NCBI GenBank assembly: GCA_945883815.1
Contig: CAMCYJ010000004.1
Span: 1-64,000 of the forward strand
Source of the DNA: Akkermansia muciniphila
Lineage (GTDB): Bacteria > Verrucomicrobiota > Verrucomicrobiia > Limisphaerales > UBA9464
Reading direction: 5' to 3'
DNA length: 64,000 nt
This document shows positions 36,414 to 45,604 of the stretch, in pieces. The notes beneath the pieces are model-generated. The model was not told where the DNA came from. It ran no database searches and saw nothing but the letters and a program-made list of their open reading frames with translations. A program made the position numbers and the translations under genes. Within the stretch, counting starts at the first letter, position 1; each line of letters begins with the position of its first letter.

Positions 36414-38030
36414 GTGCCGAAGCCCTCGCGTCTCCAACAAATCCAGGCTGATGTCGCGGCCACCTTCCGCGACGGTGTACCGGCCCATCCGGATCCCGAG
36501 TCCCTGTCTGCGTTCCACAAGTTCACCCACTTCTGGGCTTTGGTGGTCCGATTCTTCTGGAAGAACCGCTGCCAAGTCCGGGCCTCGGCCCTGGCCTACA
36601 CCACGCTGATGGCCCTCGTCCCATTGCTGGCGGTGGCGGTCAGCATGCTGGCGATCTTCCAAATCGACAACGCCAAGAATGCCATCGATCACTGGATCTC
36701 TCAATTGGTCCAACATGTGGCTCCGACGTTGGGGTCGTCGGGGCAACAGGCAGCCAATGTTTTTCAAAAACCAGCGGTCACCAATATCGTCTACTCCGTC
36801 TCCAATGTGGCTCCGATGTTGAAGTTGTCCGGGCAACAGGCAGCCGATGCTTTCCAAAAACCCGAGGTCGCCAATATCGTCAACTCCGTCTCCAATGCGG
36901 CTCTTACGTTGAGGTCGTCGGGGCAACAAGGAGCCGACGCTTTCCAAAAAGCGGTAGTCTCCAATATTGTCAGTTCCGTCTCTGAGATCCGATTCGGCAC
37001 CATCGGCGTCACGGCGATGATCGGCTTGGTCTTTGCCGCCATTTCCCTAATGCGGACCATCGAAGCCGCGTTCAACGACATCTGGGGAGTCACCCGTTCC
37101 CGGTCCTGGTGGAATAGCATTCTTCTTTACTGGGGTGTTCTGACCCTCGGGCCGGCGGTCCTGGCTTTGGTCACCACCTCCAGTTATGTCCGAGCCACTT
37201 TCGACCAGGTCGAATGGATGCAGAAACTCCCGATCTTGGGCATTCTCAATACTGCGCTCCTGCCCATCATCACCCTGACGATTGCCTTTGGCTTGTTCTA
37301 CCTCTTGATGCCCAATACCCGGGTCGACCCCCGATCGGCGGCGGTCGGAGCAGCGGTGGCGGCCACCCTGTGGTGGGGAAACACCCAACTGGGAGCTCTC
37401 TACAATACCCGGGTGGTCACCTACTCCAAGATCTATGGATCCCTGGGCGCGGTGCCTCTGTTCCTCCTTGGACTCTACTTTTCGTGGCTGATCCTGCTCT
37501 TTGGATCACAAGTGGCCTACGTCTTCCAAAACCGAGGCGCTTACCTTCAGGACCGTCAGGCCGAGTCCATTCACCAGAACGGTCGCGAATTCGCCGCATT
37601 GCGTCTCATGACCGCCATTGGAATGTACTTCCAACGGGGCGAGCGCCCTCCTGCCGCTTCGTCCCTGGCCAACCAGCTGGGTATCCCTCCCAAGCTCGCC
37701 GCATCGCTGCTCCGTTCGCTGACCTCCTCTGGCCTGTTGCACGAAACCTCGGGTGCCGAAGCCGCCTTTGTTCCGGCCAAACCCCTGAACGAGGTCTCCC
37801 TTCATTCCATCTTGCTGGCCATCCGGACTGCGCATGGAAGGGATCTTTCCACCGCCGAAGATGCCGGTCGCCAGCCGGTGACTCAGGCCCTGGATGCGGT
37901 TCGAAAGGCTGAAAACTCCATGGCCTCCACCCTCTCGTTGGCCCAACTGGTAGGTGAAGCTCTTGAAGCAGCCAAAGCTTCCAAGTCGAAGCTCCAGGAC
38001 CCGTTGGCAAGTCCCTCGTCGATGTCCTGA
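36414..38030 (+). CDS. YihY/BrkB family inner membrane protein with internal triplication
   Basis: ALAYTTLMALVPLLAVAVSMLAIF, MRTIEAAFNDIWGVTRSRSWWNSILLYWGVLTLGPAVLAL, VYSKIYGSLGAVPLFLLGLYFSWLILLFGSQVAY-like core; GTG start. Confidence 0.92.
   Translation: MPKPSRLQQIQADVAATFRDGVPAHPDPESLSAFHKFTHFWALVVRFFWKNRCQVRASALAYTTLMALVPLLAVAVSMLAIFQIDNAKNAIDHWISQLVQHVAPTLGSSGQQAANVFQKPAVTNIVYSVSNVAPMLKLSGQQAADAFQKPEVANIVNSVSNAALTLRSSGQQGADAFQKAVVSNIVSSVSEIRFGTIGVTAMIGLVFAAISLMRTIEAAFNDIWGVTRSRSWWNSILLYWGVLTLGPAVLALVTTSSYVRATFDQVEWMQKLPILGILNTALLPIITLTIAFGLFYLLMPNTRVDPRSAAVGAAVAATLWWGNTQLGALYNTRVVTYSKIYGSLGAVPLFLLGLYFSWLILLFGSQVAYVFQNRGAYLQDRQAESIHQNGREFAALRLMTAIGMYFQRGERPPAASSLANQLGIPPKLAASLLRSLTSSGLLHETSGAEAAFVPAKPLNEVSLHSILLAIRTAHGRDLSTAEDAGRQPVTQALDAVRKAENSMASTLSLAQLVGEALEAAKASKSKLQDPLASPSSMS
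36717..36986 (+). repeat. Three in-frame tandem 90-bp (30-aa) repeats
   Basis: VAPTLGSSGQQAANVFQKPAVTNIVYSVSN / VAPMLKLSGQQAADAFQKPEVANIVNSVSN / AALTLRSSGQQGADAFQKAVVSNIVSSVSE. Confidence 0.9.
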
Positions 38031-38073
38031 CGTCTCAACGGCCCGGCACTCCGCGCCGGCTCCGCTGCCAGAG

Positions 38074-38847
38074 TCATCGAGGAACTGGACCGTCAAACGC
38101 CAGCTCGGTTTTGGTCCCGCGGACGTCGTCGACCATGCTCACACTGCAAGTCCATCGGTCGGCCTGCTCTCGAAACTGGGTGATCGAGAAATGCTTGAGC
38201 CGAACCTTGCGCGCGTCATAGACCTCGGCACTCAGGACCACTCCGAGCTTTTCGTCTATCCAGGACTTCACCGAGGCCGGTCCCTGGGATTTCTTGGAGA
38301 CGCTTTCCAGCACTTGACACCACCTTCCATTACTCAATTCTCGACCGATTAGGCGTTGTTCTGGCCAATGGAGAAATTCCATGCCTAATTCATGGAGTAA
38401 AAAATCACTGTTTGCGATAGCTCGATCACCGGACGCTAAGACCTCCTTGGCGGGTGATTTCCCGGGTGCTTCCACACGCGCTTCGAAGGTGGGAGGGCCC
38501 TGGGTACTGTAGTGGATTCTTGAAATCTCCCCGGCGCCGTTTGCGCCATCGCCTCCCACTTGATATTCCACCGACCAGCCACCCTTTCCGGGTTGGGTGA
38601 TCACTGTGACCGGAACCTGACGACGTCCCTCCCGATTACGGATCTTCAAGACCGCCTGATTGGTCGACGGCTCTCCGGGAGCCACCGTTCGCAACCGTTG
38701 GGCCCACTCGCGTCCCTGGGCTTCCGCGGTGTCTTCGGCACCCGCTGCCGACAACCCACCGATACAGACGGCCAGAATCCTGATGCAGGCCAAAAACGAA
38801 TCGAGAATCCGGCTCTTTGCCGTCCCTGTTGGAGACAGGAAGCTCAT
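38074..38847 (-). CDS. Outer membrane lipoprotein-sorting (LolA/LolB-like fold) protein
   Basis: Signal peptide; LIGRELSNGRWCQVLESV, SVKSWIDEKLGVVLSAEVYDARKVRLKHFSI; typical of these annotations. Confidence 0.65.
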   Translation of the reverse strand: MSFLSPTGTAKSRILDSFLACIRILAVCIGGLSAAGAEDTAEAQGREWAQRLRTVAPGEPSTNQAVLKIRNREGRRQVPVTVITQPGKGGWSVEYQVGGDGANGAGEISRIHYSTQGPPTFEARVEAPGKSPAKEVLASGDRAIANSDFLLHELGMEFLHWPEQRLIGRELSNGRWCQVLESVSKKSQGPASVKSWIDEKLGVVLSAEVYDARKVRLKHFSITQFREQADRWTCSVSMVDDVRGTKTELAFDGPVPR

Positions 38848-39053
38848 CGGAGAATCACCTGGGGTCGCTCTCCGCGTCGACCGTGCACGATCAATCCGGC
38901 CCCTTTATGGGATGACGAGCCTCCCGAACAGCCACACCCTCCCTCACGACTCCCCAGCCGACGGCGCCACCGTTGCGGTGCCCACCGGGCCCAGAGAAAG
39001 AACCCCAGCGTGATTCCCACCACGCCCAGAGCAGCCAGTTTCTGCCAGTCCAT
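38844..39053 (-). CDS. Small single-TM Cys/Gly-rich protein (about 70 aa)
   Basis: MDWQKLAALGVVGITLGFFLWARW...GGCGCSGGSSSHK; 4-nt overlap with downstream gene. Confidence 0.55.
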   Translation of the reverse strand: MDWQKLAALGVVGITLGFFLWARWAPQRWRRRLGSREGGCGCSGGSSSHKGAGLIVHGRRGERPQVILR

Positions 39054-39135
39054 ACGTCGCAGCATAACGGCCGCTACCTGAGGATCAACCCCAGGCGTCA
39101 GCACCGACGTTTGGCACTTCCATACGGTTGACCTG

Positions 39136-39549
39136 TTGGCTGGGCATGATTGGCTGTCCGACATGCAACCCTCCTTCATGAATTGGATCCGCAACCCGGG
39201 AGGGTGGTTGGCCGCAGGGATCGCTCTCTTCGGCGCGTTGTTGGCCCTTGTCGGCTGCTCGGCATCCTCCAGATCCCGGGTGCTCATGCCAGCTCCCGAC
39301 TTTCCCGCCGTCATACGCCCTCTGGATGCCAGCGTGGGTTCCGTGGTTCTGGTCAATGAGCGACTCCGATTTGTGGTCTTGGATTACTCCTTCAGCACCC
39401 TGCCGCCCACCGGTTCCTTTCTGGAAGTCTATCGCTCCTCCAATCGCGTGGGCCGAGTTCGATTGTCCCGTTGGAGCAATCCTACCACCGCCGCCGCGGA
39501 TTTCGTGGAAGGGATCCCCCAAGTGGGCGACACCGCTCGGCCCGATTGA
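39136..39549 (+). CDS. Hypothetical lipoprotein (start uncertain)
   Basis: AGIALFGALLALVGCSAS lipobox; conserved-looking C-terminal domain. Confidence 0.55.
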   Translation: MAGHDWLSDMQPSFMNWIRNPGGWLAAGIALFGALLALVGCSASSRSRVLMPAPDFPAVIRPLDASVGSVVLVNERLRFVVLDYSFSTLPPTGSFLEVYRSSNRVGRVRLSRWSNPTTAAADFVEGIPQVGDTARPD

Positions 39550-39555
39550 TGGCGT

Positions 39556-41607
39556 GTGAGCCGGTTATCCCAGCCCTTCTTGCTGATCCGAAGGGAGGCT
39601 CGCTTGACCCGTCATTGGGGCAGTCTCTACGCTGTGGACGTGCGTTGCTTTTGCCTCTTTGTTCGCAATGTGTTGCTGCTCTCCGCGGTCTGCCTAGGGC
39701 TCGTCGGCCGGGATGGCCTGATGGCTGCCGAAGCTTCGGCTGGTTTGGCTCAGACACTGCGTTCGGGAACATCGTCCGATCACCGCTCCGCCGACGGGAT
39801 CGCCTTGTTCGTGCCTTCCGGTGAATCTGCGACCCCTTTTCTGGTTGCAGGGCCGTTCACCTCGGTCTGGTCCGGAGAGCTGTCCGTCGATCTTCGGGGC
39901 GAGTACTCCTTCCATGGCCTCTTCACCGGGCACCTCAAGGTTTCCATCAATGATGCCGTTGTCCTCGATGCCGACGGCAAAAGCCCGACTTGGATCGACA
40001 GCGCGAAGGTCCGACTGAACAAGGGGGCCAACAAAATCATCGCCGAATACTCGGCGCCGAAATCCGGAGAGTCTCTGGTGCGGGTCTATTGGTCTGGCAA
40101 GGAGGTTCCTTTCAATCCCATCCCTGTCGCTGCCCTGAGTCACTCTGCCAGCGCCGAAATCGCCTCGGCCAACCAACTGCGTCGCGGCCGACATTTGTTT
40201 GCTGAGCTCCGATGCGCGCAGTGTCACACCACCCCTGGCGGCATGCCGGATCTGGCCGCCGACGCTCCAGCCTTCGGTGGCATCGGCTCACGGCGGCATT
40301 CGACGTGGTTGGCTCAATGGATTGCGAACCCGGAATCTCAGCGACCCGGCTCTCCCATGCCCGCCCTCTTCCACGGAGCGGACGCCGCCACCCACTCCGA
40401 CGCCATTGCCGCGTTTCTCTGTTCACTCAAGGCGGCCAACCCTCCTTCACCGGCTCCCACTTCGACAACCGAACTCGTGGAGGCTGGCAAGTCCCTGTAT
40501 GAAAAACTCCACTGTGTCGCCTGCCACGTGGCTCCTGACGATGGCAAGGCCGACCCGGCCAAAATCTCCCAAAAACAAGTACTGGCGAAATTCAAGCCGG
40601 GGGCCCTGATCGGCTTCCTACGAAAGCCCTCCGAACACTTCGCGTGGATTGGCATGCCCGACTTCAAGCTCTCCACCGAAGAAGCCTCCCAGTTGGCGGC
40701 CTACCTCGAATCGGCCGCAGACAAACCGTCTGAACGGTCCATCCCGTCCGATGAAGCATTGATCCTCAAGGGCAAGAACTTGGTCCAGAGCTCCGGCTGC
40801 CTCAACTGTCACACTCTCGATATCCCCAACACCTACAAAGCCCCGGCCCTCGTCTCGCTCAAGCCCGAGGCATGGTCGGCCGGTTGCTTGGCTGCCTCGC
40901 CAGCCCCCGAATCCAAAGCTCCACGCTATGCGCTCTCCGCTGCCGATCGACAAGCCCTGGCAGCCTTCGGTCGGACCGACCGCTCCTCGCTCACCCGACA
41001 CACGGCTGCGGACTTCCTCGAACGGCAGTCGGTCTCCCTCAATTGCCGGGAATGCCACGGAAAGTTCGAAGGCTTCCCCGCGTGGGAGCTCCTCGGCGGT
41101 AAACTCAAGCCCGAGTGGGCCAGCGGCTTCATCGGTGGATCCGAATCCTGGAAGCCCCGCCCGTGGTTGGAATCCCGAATGCCCGCTTTCCCAACCCACG
41201 CTGCTCTTCTGGGTCAAGGGTTGGCCACGGCCCATGGATTGGCTCCGATGACCACGGCGGACGATGCTCCCGATGCCGAATTGGCCAAGGTGGGCCTCAA
41301 GCTAGTCGGCTCCTCCGGGGGCTTCGCCTGCATCTCCTGTCACAGCATCGGCGACATTGGAGCCACGCAAGTCTTCGAGGCACCAGGGATTAACTTGGCC
41401 CACTCGTTTGAACGACTGCAGCCCGACTTCTATCGCCGCTGGTTGCGCAATCCGGTATCGTTGGATCCCAATTCTAAAATGCCCGCTTACTTTGATGAAG
41501 ACGGCAAGAGCGCTCTGGCCGATGTGCTGGAAGGCGATGGACCCAAGACCATTCGCGCGCTCTGGGAATACATCCGACTCGGTGCCAAGATGCCCAAGCC
41601 GGAATAG
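39556..41607 (+). CDS. Multiheme c-type cytochrome with N-terminal PA14-like domain
   Basis: Five CxxCH motifs (CAQCH, CVACH, CLNCH, CRECH, CISCH); GEYSFHGLFTGHLKVSINDAVVLDADGK...KGANKIIAEYSAPKSGESLVRVYW PA14-like. Confidence 0.85.
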   Translation: MSRLSQPFLLIRREARLTRHWGSLYAVDVRCFCLFVRNVLLLSAVCLGLVGRDGLMAAEASAGLAQTLRSGTSSDHRSADGIALFVPSGESATPFLVAGPFTSVWSGELSVDLRGEYSFHGLFTGHLKVSINDAVVLDADGKSPTWIDSAKVRLNKGANKIIAEYSAPKSGESLVRVYWSGKEVPFNPIPVAALSHSASAEIASANQLRRGRHLFAELRCAQCHTTPGGMPDLAADAPAFGGIGSRRHSTWLAQWIANPESQRPGSPMPALFHGADAATHSDAIAAFLCSLKAANPPSPAPTSTTELVEAGKSLYEKLHCVACHVAPDDGKADPAKISQKQVLAKFKPGALIGFLRKPSEHFAWIGMPDFKLSTEEASQLAAYLESAADKPSERSIPSDEALILKGKNLVQSSGCLNCHTLDIPNTYKAPALVSLKPEAWSAGCLAASPAPESKAPRYALSAADRQALAAFGRTDRSSLTRHTAADFLERQSVSLNCRECHGKFEGFPAWELLGGKLKPEWASGFIGGSESWKPRPWLESRMPAFPTHAALLGQGLATAHGLAPMTTADDAPDAELAKVGLKLVGSSGGFACISCHSIGDIGATQVFEAPGINLAHSFERLQPDFYRRWLRNPVSLDPNSKMPAYFDEDGKSALADVLEGDGPKTIRALWEYIRLGAKMPKPE

Positions 41608-41784
41608 TCGGTCCTGGGTTTCCGTGTCCCTAATGGAGCCCCGGGCCATAACGGTGCCGGGGTGCTGCTCAACCAACCTAAAGCCGTGACTGGATGGGCC
41701 TCCAGCCGGCATCACTGACGGATTCACTGACAATTACTCCGGCGGAGGATTCGTCACGCCGCCCGATTCAACGCCTGAACCGAG

Positions 41785-42669
41785 TTACCAGCTCACACCC
41801 TCGAGGTACTTCAGGGACTGCGGGATTTGCTCCACGCTGGAGGCCGATTCGTCCTCGATGAAGTAGTGCTTCACGCCAGACTTCTTGGCTGCCTTGAGGA
41901 TCTTGGGCCAGTCCATTTGACCCGTGCCCAGAGCCACGTCGTTGTTGGGATCGGTTCCCCCATTGTGGAAACCCGTCGGCACACCCTTCTTCAAATCCTT
42001 CAAGTGCATCAACTCCCAACGCCCGGGATACTTGGCCAACCAAGCCGCGGGATCTTCTCCCGGATACTGGACCCACAGGATGTCCATTTCGAAGGCCACG
42101 TACCGTGAGTCTGTTTCTTGGATAAGAACGTCCATCGCCTTTCTGCCTGAGGAGTCGCGATGTTTGAATTCATAGCCATGGCTGTGATAGAACACCTTGA
42201 TTCCATGGGCGGCCAGCGCTTTGCCTGCCTTGTTGAAATCGTCTGCTGCCTTGTGAGCGGCCTCGATGTCGAACTCTCCCTTGCCCTTGATCCACGCCGC
42301 CCCCACGTACCGGATGCCCAAGTCCTGACATTCCTTGGCTACCGCCTCGGTGTCGCCCGTGATGCGATCCATTGGGAAATGCCCCGCAATGGGCTTGAGA
42401 CCCGCCTGGTCGAGCATTTGGCGGAATGCCGGATTCTTGATGTTGTAGTTGCCGGCCAGCTCGACCTCCTGAATTCCGAATCCCTTCACTGTTCCGATGG
42501 TCTGAGGAACATTGCGGGTAAACTGGGCTCGAAGGCTATACAGCTGAATGCCAACAGGACCTCGGAAGTTGGAACCGGTACCGACAGTCGCGGTGTGAGT
42601 CGAGCAGCCTACGGTGACCCAAGCGGCCACCAGTGCAGTCCAGACATGCGGACGAAACGAAGTCTTCAT
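41785..42669 (-). CDS. Sugar phosphate isomerase/epimerase (xylose isomerase-like TIM barrel), lipoprotein signal
   Basis: VTVGCS lipobox; GIQLYSLRAQFTRNVPQTIGTVKGFGIQEVELAGNYN, VAFEMDILWVQYPGEDPAAWLAKYPGRWELMHLKDL. Confidence 0.85.
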   Translation of the reverse strand: MKTSFRPHVWTALVAAWVTVGCSTHTATVGTGSNFRGPVGIQLYSLRAQFTRNVPQTIGTVKGFGIQEVELAGNYNIKNPAFRQMLDQAGLKPIAGHFPMDRITGDTEAVAKECQDLGIRYVGAAWIKGKGEFDIEAAHKAADDFNKAGKALAAHGIKVFYHSHGYEFKHRDSSGRKAMDVLIQETDSRYVAFEMDILWVQYPGEDPAAWLAKYPGRWELMHLKDLKKGVPTGFHNGGTDPNNDVALGTGQMDWPKILKAAKKSGVKHYFIEDESASSVEQIPQSLKYLEGVSW

Positions 42670-42762
42670 GGAAGAGCCCGAGTCAACCGCATCCGGGCCC
42701 TAACACGCAACCGGGGAATGTGGCACTTAGGCCACAATTCCCCTCCCCGACGCCGACTGACT

Positions 42763-43878
42763 TCAGCTCATGCGCATCGGCATGATCACGTACAAAAACG
42801 GCTCGTTGGTCTTGAGAACCCCCGGGCTGAGCTCGTCGATGAGTTCGAAATAAACCTCATCGGTGTCCAAGGCTTTCAGAGGATCCATGAGGTACCCTGG
42901 GTTGAATGCGATGGCGAAATCCTTGCCTTGATACTTGATGGCCACCGTCTGACGAGCCTCACCCACCTCGGGGGCGTTGGCCGTGATGGCCAACTGATTG
43001 CGGCTAAAGGTCAGCTTAACCGAGTTTTGCTTGTCGGTGGTCATGATCTCGGCCAGCCGGAGCGACTTCAGAAACTCTTCGCGATTGAGCGGCACCCGCT
43101 CCAACGGTTCGGCAGGGATGACCTGGCGGTAATTCGGATAAACTCCATCCACCAGCTTGGTGACCAGGATTGCCGAGACGGCGCCTTCCGTAGCGGGCTG
43201 TGTGGCGAAGGACGCCTGATTCTCGGTGAACTTGACCTCGACGTTGCCGCCCCCTTGCAGCAATCGGGTCAACTCATTGATGGCTTTGGTGGGTAAAATG
43301 AAGTCGGCCTGATTGTCGGCTGAGATTTCCAGTTCTTCTTCGCAGAGAGCCAGTCGACGTCCGTCGGTCGCGACCAAGATGAGCTTGTTCTCCTTGAGGC
43401 TGAAGTAGATCCCGTTGAGCACGAAACGGCTTTCGTCGGTAGAAACGGCAAAACTCGTCTTTCGCAGCATCCCTTTCAGTTTGTCCTGAGGGATGACTAC
43501 CGTGCGGTTCTGCGCGAAAACCGGCAACGGCGGGAACTCTTCGGCGGCCAGACCGTTCACTTTGAAGAACGCGCTACCAGCCCGAATCGAGGCCACCGAC
43601 TTCTCATCAATTTCGATCTCGATGTCCGTGGACATCAGTTCTCGAGTGATATCGACCAACTTCTTCACAGGCAGTGTTGCCCGACCCGATTGTTGGACAT
43701 TCGCGGCGACCGAGCAGGTTATCGTTACATCGAGATCGGTGGCGGTCAGCGATAGGCGCCGATCACCGGTCTCCAACAGAACATTGGACAGGATCGGGAG
43801 CGTCGATCGCGACCCGACGATGTTCTGAACGGCCTGAAGGCCAACGAGCAGCTGATCCTTGGCGATCGTTAGTTTCAT
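42763..43878 (-). CDS. dnaN: DNA polymerase III subunit beta (sliding clamp)
   Basis: MKLTIAKDQLLVGLQAVQNIVGSRSTLPILSNVLLE, FVLNGIYFSLKENKLILVATDGRRLA, C-terminal EPFLYVIMPMRMS. Confidence 0.96.
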   Translation of the reverse strand: MKLTIAKDQLLVGLQAVQNIVGSRSTLPILSNVLLETGDRRLSLTATDLDVTITCSVAANVQQSGRATLPVKKLVDITRELMSTDIEIEIDEKSVASIRAGSAFFKVNGLAAEEFPPLPVFAQNRTVVIPQDKLKGMLRKTSFAVSTDESRFVLNGIYFSLKENKLILVATDGRRLALCEEELEISADNQADFILPTKAINELTRLLQGGGNVEVKFTENQASFATQPATEGAVSAILVTKLVDGVYPNYRQVIPAEPLERVPLNREEFLKSLRLAEIMTTDKQNSVKLTFSRNQLAITANAPEVGEARQTVAIKYQGKDFAIAFNPGYLMDPLKALDTDEVYFELIDELSPGVLKTNEPFLYVIMPMRMS

Positions 43879-44151
43879 GTTTGGCTTACTATCAATGGAG
43901 AGTCTTCAAAGAGAAAGTCCTTAGTAAGGACGGTGAACAAACCGTACAACCATCGCAAACCCCGTCAAACAAGGCCGAAGAAAGATTTTACGACTGTGAA
44001 TCATTTTGGCAACAACCCGGGCCAAAGTTTGAAACCCCGTTTGTTGGGCCCTTGTTGGCATGGCTTTAGACTGTTGTTCCCAAAGTTTGGCCAAGAACTT
44101 CTTGAGCCGGGAGCTTGAACCCGACGCATTGGTTCGTACGGTAAGCACGCA

Positions 44152-44454
44152 ATGGAAGCGATAGACAGGGACAAGCCACCTCTGGTGCCGGGATGGACTT
44201 TGGAAGGTCAAGCATGGGTCCGAACCGAGGTTTTTCTGGATTTCCCAGCAGCCATGCGATGGGTGAATCAGGTCGCCCGACTGGCTGAGCAACGGAACCA
44301 TCATCCCGACATCGAAATTCATTGGAATCGAGTCACCTTGAGGCTGACGACGCATGAAACGGGAGGTTTGACCGACCGCGATAGGTCCTGGGCTCAGGCC
44401 GCGGAGACCGAATTAGCTCTCGAAGCTTCCGGTTCCCAGCCAACCAAGCAGTGA
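44152..44454 (+). CDS. 4a-hydroxytetrahydrobiopterin dehydratase (PCD/DCoH)
   Basis: WVNQVARLAEQRNHHPDIEIHWNRVTLRLTTHETGGLTDRD. Confidence 0.92.
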   Translation: MEAIDRDKPPLVPGWTLEGQAWVRTEVFLDFPAAMRWVNQVARLAEQRNHHPDIEIHWNRVTLRLTTHETGGLTDRDRSWAQAAETELALEASGSQPTKQ

Positions 44455-44489
44455 GGGCAGTTTTGCTGGGGGAGAGAGCCGCAAGCAAA

Positions 44490-45497
44490 TCAGTCACGGG
44501 TCAGAAAAAACCCGCGTTGCTTGGAGGTGATAGGATAACCAGCTCGTTCCAGAACTTGGAGCATGTCCTCCCACACCTTTCGCTTTTCGGATAAAGCCTG
44601 ATTTTGAAGCAGGTAAGCTGGATGATACGTCGGCATGAGAGGGATCCCTCGGTAATTTTGCCAAGAACCCCTGAGCTGGGTGATGGCGGCAGTGCCCTTA
44701 CCCAAAAGTCCTTGGACGGCGCTAGCGCCTAAAGCGACCAAAACTTGGGGGTGAACCAAGTCGATTTGCCGGTCGAGCCAGGGAAAGCATGAGGCCATTT
44801 CTTCGGGCTTTGGTTTGCGATTTCCAGTTGCTTCACCGGGAGTGTCCGGCCGGCATTTGAGAAGGTTGGCGATGTACACCGAATCACGGCTCAATCCCAT
44901 CGCAGTCAGAATCTTAGAGAACAGGTCACCGGCTGGACCCACAAATGGTTGCCCCCTGAGGTCCTCTTCGACACCCGGTGCCTCACCGACAAACAATATT
45001 CTGGATTGAATGTCACCAATCCCAAAGACCACCGAATGACGCGAGGCCACCAAATGGGAGCAGCGAGAACAGCCTAAAACCTGAGCCTGAAGTTCTGCCA
45101 TCGCCGACGCTCGGGCTTCCAGAGACAACGGAGCGGGCAACGCAACGGAAGCAGATGACGATTTCGAATTGGCAGATACGGACGGTTTGCCGGCAGCCGC
45201 CATGGACCATCGGGACAACGCAGCCTCGGAACGAACGGCAATCGGGACGACCGAGTCCCTTGAAGAGGAAGCGGTCGAACGCTCGGAAGTCACGGTTGGG
45301 CGAGTCGCTTCCGAAATCACCGGCGGAACAGTTCTTCCCGCATCGAGAGGCCTTGGCTGAGAAGCTCCCTTCAAGGGAGCGCTTCCCATGGAAAGGAGAG
45401 TCTCTCGGCGCACAGGAACCCAACTGACGCCTCGACCCTTCAAGTTCTCCAAGTGGGCTATGGTAGCATCCAACAATTGCGAGTAGGCGGAGGACAT
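44490..45497 (-). CDS. Uracil-DNA glycosylase, family 4-like, with long N-terminal linker
   Basis: CSRCSHLVASRHSVVFGIGDIQSRILFVGEAPGVEEDLRGQPFVGPAGDLFSKIL, YIANLLKCRPD, TYHPAYLLQN. Start uncertain (45590 or 45497). Confidence 0.9.
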   Translation of the reverse strand: MSSAYSQLLDATIAHLENLKGRGVSWVPVRRETLLSMGSAPLKGASQPRPLDAGRTVPPVISEATRPTVTSERSTASSSRDSVVPIAVRSEAALSRWSMAAAGKPSVSANSKSSSASVALPAPLSLEARASAMAELQAQVLGCSRCSHLVASRHSVVFGIGDIQSRILFVGEAPGVEEDLRGQPFVGPAGDLFSKILTAMGLSRDSVYIANLLKCRPDTPGEATGNRKPKPEEMASCFPWLDRQIDLVHPQVLVALGASAVQGLLGKGTAAITQLRGSWQNYRGIPLMPTYHPAYLLQNQALSEKRKVWEDMLQVLERAGYPITSKQRGFFLTRD

Positions 45498-45604
45498 CGA
45501 ATCTGAAAACGACAGTCCAACCAATCGGACTCTTTGCCAAGCGCCGTTGACCGGGCTCCAGATCGGGTGATGCTCCTGCCAGACAACCATCCAACAGCAG
45601 ATCC

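Noticed and set aside
42160-43296. 378-aa + ORF spanning the isomerase/dnaN junction
   Set aside because: Antisense to dnaN and the sugar isomerase; no domain.
43879-44151. Definite oriC call upstream of dnaN
   Set aside because: Short repeated CCAAAGTTTG/TTTGTTGGG-like words are present but no DnaA-box cluster was found by eye, so it is kept only as part of the skew-based inference.
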